Origin: Syntrophaceae bacterium UBA2208
GTDB lineage: Bacteria > Desulfobacterota > BSN033 > UBA1163
Direction of reading: 5' to 3'
Length of the DNA: 6,002 nucleotides
NCBI GenBank assembly: GCA_002327885.1
Contig: DCUS01000053.1
Coordinates: forward strand, 1-6,002
Shown here: in pieces, positions 5,319-6,002 of the stretch
Layout of the letters: each line of letters begins with the position of its first letter
How positions within the stretch are numbered: the first letter of the stretch is position 1
Translations under genes and position numbers: made by a program
Notes under the pieces: generated by a model
Seen by the model: only the letters and a program-made list of their open reading frames with translations
Told to the model about the DNA's origin: nothing
Databases searched by the model: none

Positions 5319-5588
5319 ATGGAATCGACAGGCCAATGGGTGAAGGCGGGGACAATCGAAAATCGATTTGAAGGGGATAGAATTTCTCAAGCCCTTCAAG
5401 AAGCCGGGATTCCGTTTCTCATCAAATCCTTTCTCGATACCGCTTACGATGGGCTCTATATCCCCCAGAAGGGGTGGGGCATCGTCATGGTTCCTGAAAA
5501 AGATAAGGAAACGGCAGAGAATCTCATTATTGAAGTCAAAAAGACTTTTAAGGAGGAGGAAGAAGATGAAACTGGACAGCTTGGATGA
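5319..5588 (+). CDS. DUF2007-like small soluble protein
   Basis: An 89-residue protein. The pattern WVKAGTIENRFEGDRISQAL (7-26), QEAGIPFLIKSF (27-38), a short middle section with GLYIPQKGWGIVMVPEKD (45-62) and ETAENLIIEV (64-73) resembles the DUF2007 ferredoxin-like fold, a small domain sometimes labelled putative signal-transducing protein. Its biochemical role is not established. The C-terminus is acidic (KEEEEDE, 78-84). There is no Shine-Dalgarno sequence before ATG 5319 and the -10 box ends only 7 bases before it, so it is probably translated from a leaderless transcript. Its last 23 bases overlap the diiron gene, and the codons for the Glu run double as that gene's AGGAGGAGG ribosome binding site. 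A joint role with the diiron protein is inferred from this overlap alone. Confidence 0.72.
   Translation: MESTGQWVKAGTIENRFEGDRISQALQEAGIPFLIKSFLDTAYDGLYIPQKGWGIVMVPEKDKETAENLIIEVKKTFKEEEEDETGQLG
5551..5559 (+). promoter_or_regulatory. Ribosome binding site of the diiron protein gene, inside the DUF2007-like gene
   Basis: AGGAGGAGG lies 6 bases before ATG 5566 and is read in the upstream frame as part of the acidic Glu-rich tail. It is a strong site and sets the start of the downstream gene. It also implies that ribosomes finishing the upstream gene cross it. Confidence 0.8.
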
Positions 5589-6002
5589 GATTTTGAGGTT
5601 TGCTATTCGGAAAGAGGCAGATGCGGCGGCTTTCTACAAAATGGCAGCGGATCGTTCTAATCCTGGTGTTAAGAAGACCTTTAAGGAATTAGCTAAAATG
5701 GAAGAAGAGCACAAGAAGAAGCTCGAGAAACTTAATCTAAAGAAGGTCGGTGAGATAAAATTGAAGAAGACCAAAGGGTTGGGAATCAGTGAAACGCTGG
5801 AGGATGCGCCTTATAGCCCAGACATGAGTTATTCTGATCTTCTTCGAATGGCCATTAAGAATGAGGAGAAATCCCACCGACTCTATCTCTCTACAGAAAA
5901 GATGGTGACAGACCCAAATCTAAAGAAATTGCTTTTAAAACTCGCCCAGGAAGAATCGGCTCACAAAGAGAAACTGGAAAAGATTTACGACGAAGAAATT
6001 TT
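5566..6002 (+). CDS. Rubrerythrin-like diiron (ferritin superfamily) protein, 3' truncated by window end
   Basis: The frame runs open from ATG 5566 to the window edge, giving 145 complete codons with no stop, so the C-terminus is missing. The protein is two similar helical halves. The first has EILRFAIRKEADAAAFYKMA (8-27) and ELAKMEEEHKKKLEKL (41-56). The second has DLLRMAIKNEEKSHRLYL (91-108) and KLAQEESAHKEKLEKI (125-140). Expected diiron ligands are Glu17, Glu46 with His49, Glu100, and Glu130 with His133, the E...ExxH pattern of rubrerythrins (PF02915). These proteins reduce hydrogen peroxide or handle iron in anaerobes. No rubredoxin-type Cys pair appears in the visible part, though one could lie beyond the edge. 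It follows the DUF2007-like gene with a 23-base overlap and is probably co-transcribed with it. Confidence 0.87.
   Translation, partial: MKLDSLDEILRFAIRKEADAAAFYKMAADRSNPGVKKTFKELAKMEEEHKKKLEKLNLKKVGEIKLKKTKGLGISETLEDAPYSPDMSYSDLLRMAIKNEEKSHRLYLSTEKMVTDPNLKKLLLKLAQEESAHKEKLEKIYDEEI

Overview
This window of about 6 kb looks like ordinary chromosomal sequence from an AT-leaning, probably anaerobic or micro-aerobic bacterium. A Desulfobacterota (deltaproteobacterial) or related lineage is my best guess. That guess rests on a DUF4124 periplasmic protein, a menaquinone-type UbiE/MenG methyltransferase, a two-repeat rubrerythrin-like diiron protein and an XRE-cupin regulator. No rRNA, tRNA, CRISPR array, transposase or phage gene is visible. 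Lineage and functions come from recognising family motifs by eye, not from a database search.

Layout: (1) The 3' end of an unrecognised plus-strand gene (1-159), then a 152-base gap holding an AT-rich inverted repeat. (2) A plus-strand pair with overlapping ends: a 76-residue membrane-anchored protein (312-542) and a secreted DUF192 protein (505-954). (3) A minus-strand cluster reading leftwards from 3586: ubiE/menG, then a RimI-like acetyltransferase overlapping it by 7 bases, then a PurF-like phosphoribosyltransferase ending 17 bases from the DUF192 stop. (4) Back-to-back divergent sigma-70-like promoters between 3606 and 3663 serve ubiE and a plus-strand exported protein joining DUF4124 to a retropepsin-like domain (3695-4546). 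(5) A short convergent intergenic region carrying a 91-base inverted-repeat element built from TGGAA-type units. (6) An XRE-cupin regulator on the minus strand (4649-5203), divergent from a DUF2007-like small protein (5319-5588). The latter overlaps a rubrerythrin-like diiron protein that runs off the window end.

The most unusual gene is the PurF homologue. It keeps the PRPP-binding loop and all four cysteines expected for the [4Fe-4S] cluster of Bacillus-type PurF. Its glutaminase domain, however, has Ser in place of the catalytic N-terminal Cys and lacks several glutamine-binding residues. This suggests a phosphoribosyltransferase that no longer hydrolyses glutamine, or that serves another pathway. 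Other points of interest are a likely leaderless transcript for the DUF2007-like gene, a very short leader for ubiE, Shine-Dalgarno sequences embedded in upstream reading frames, and the TGGAA inverted repeat.
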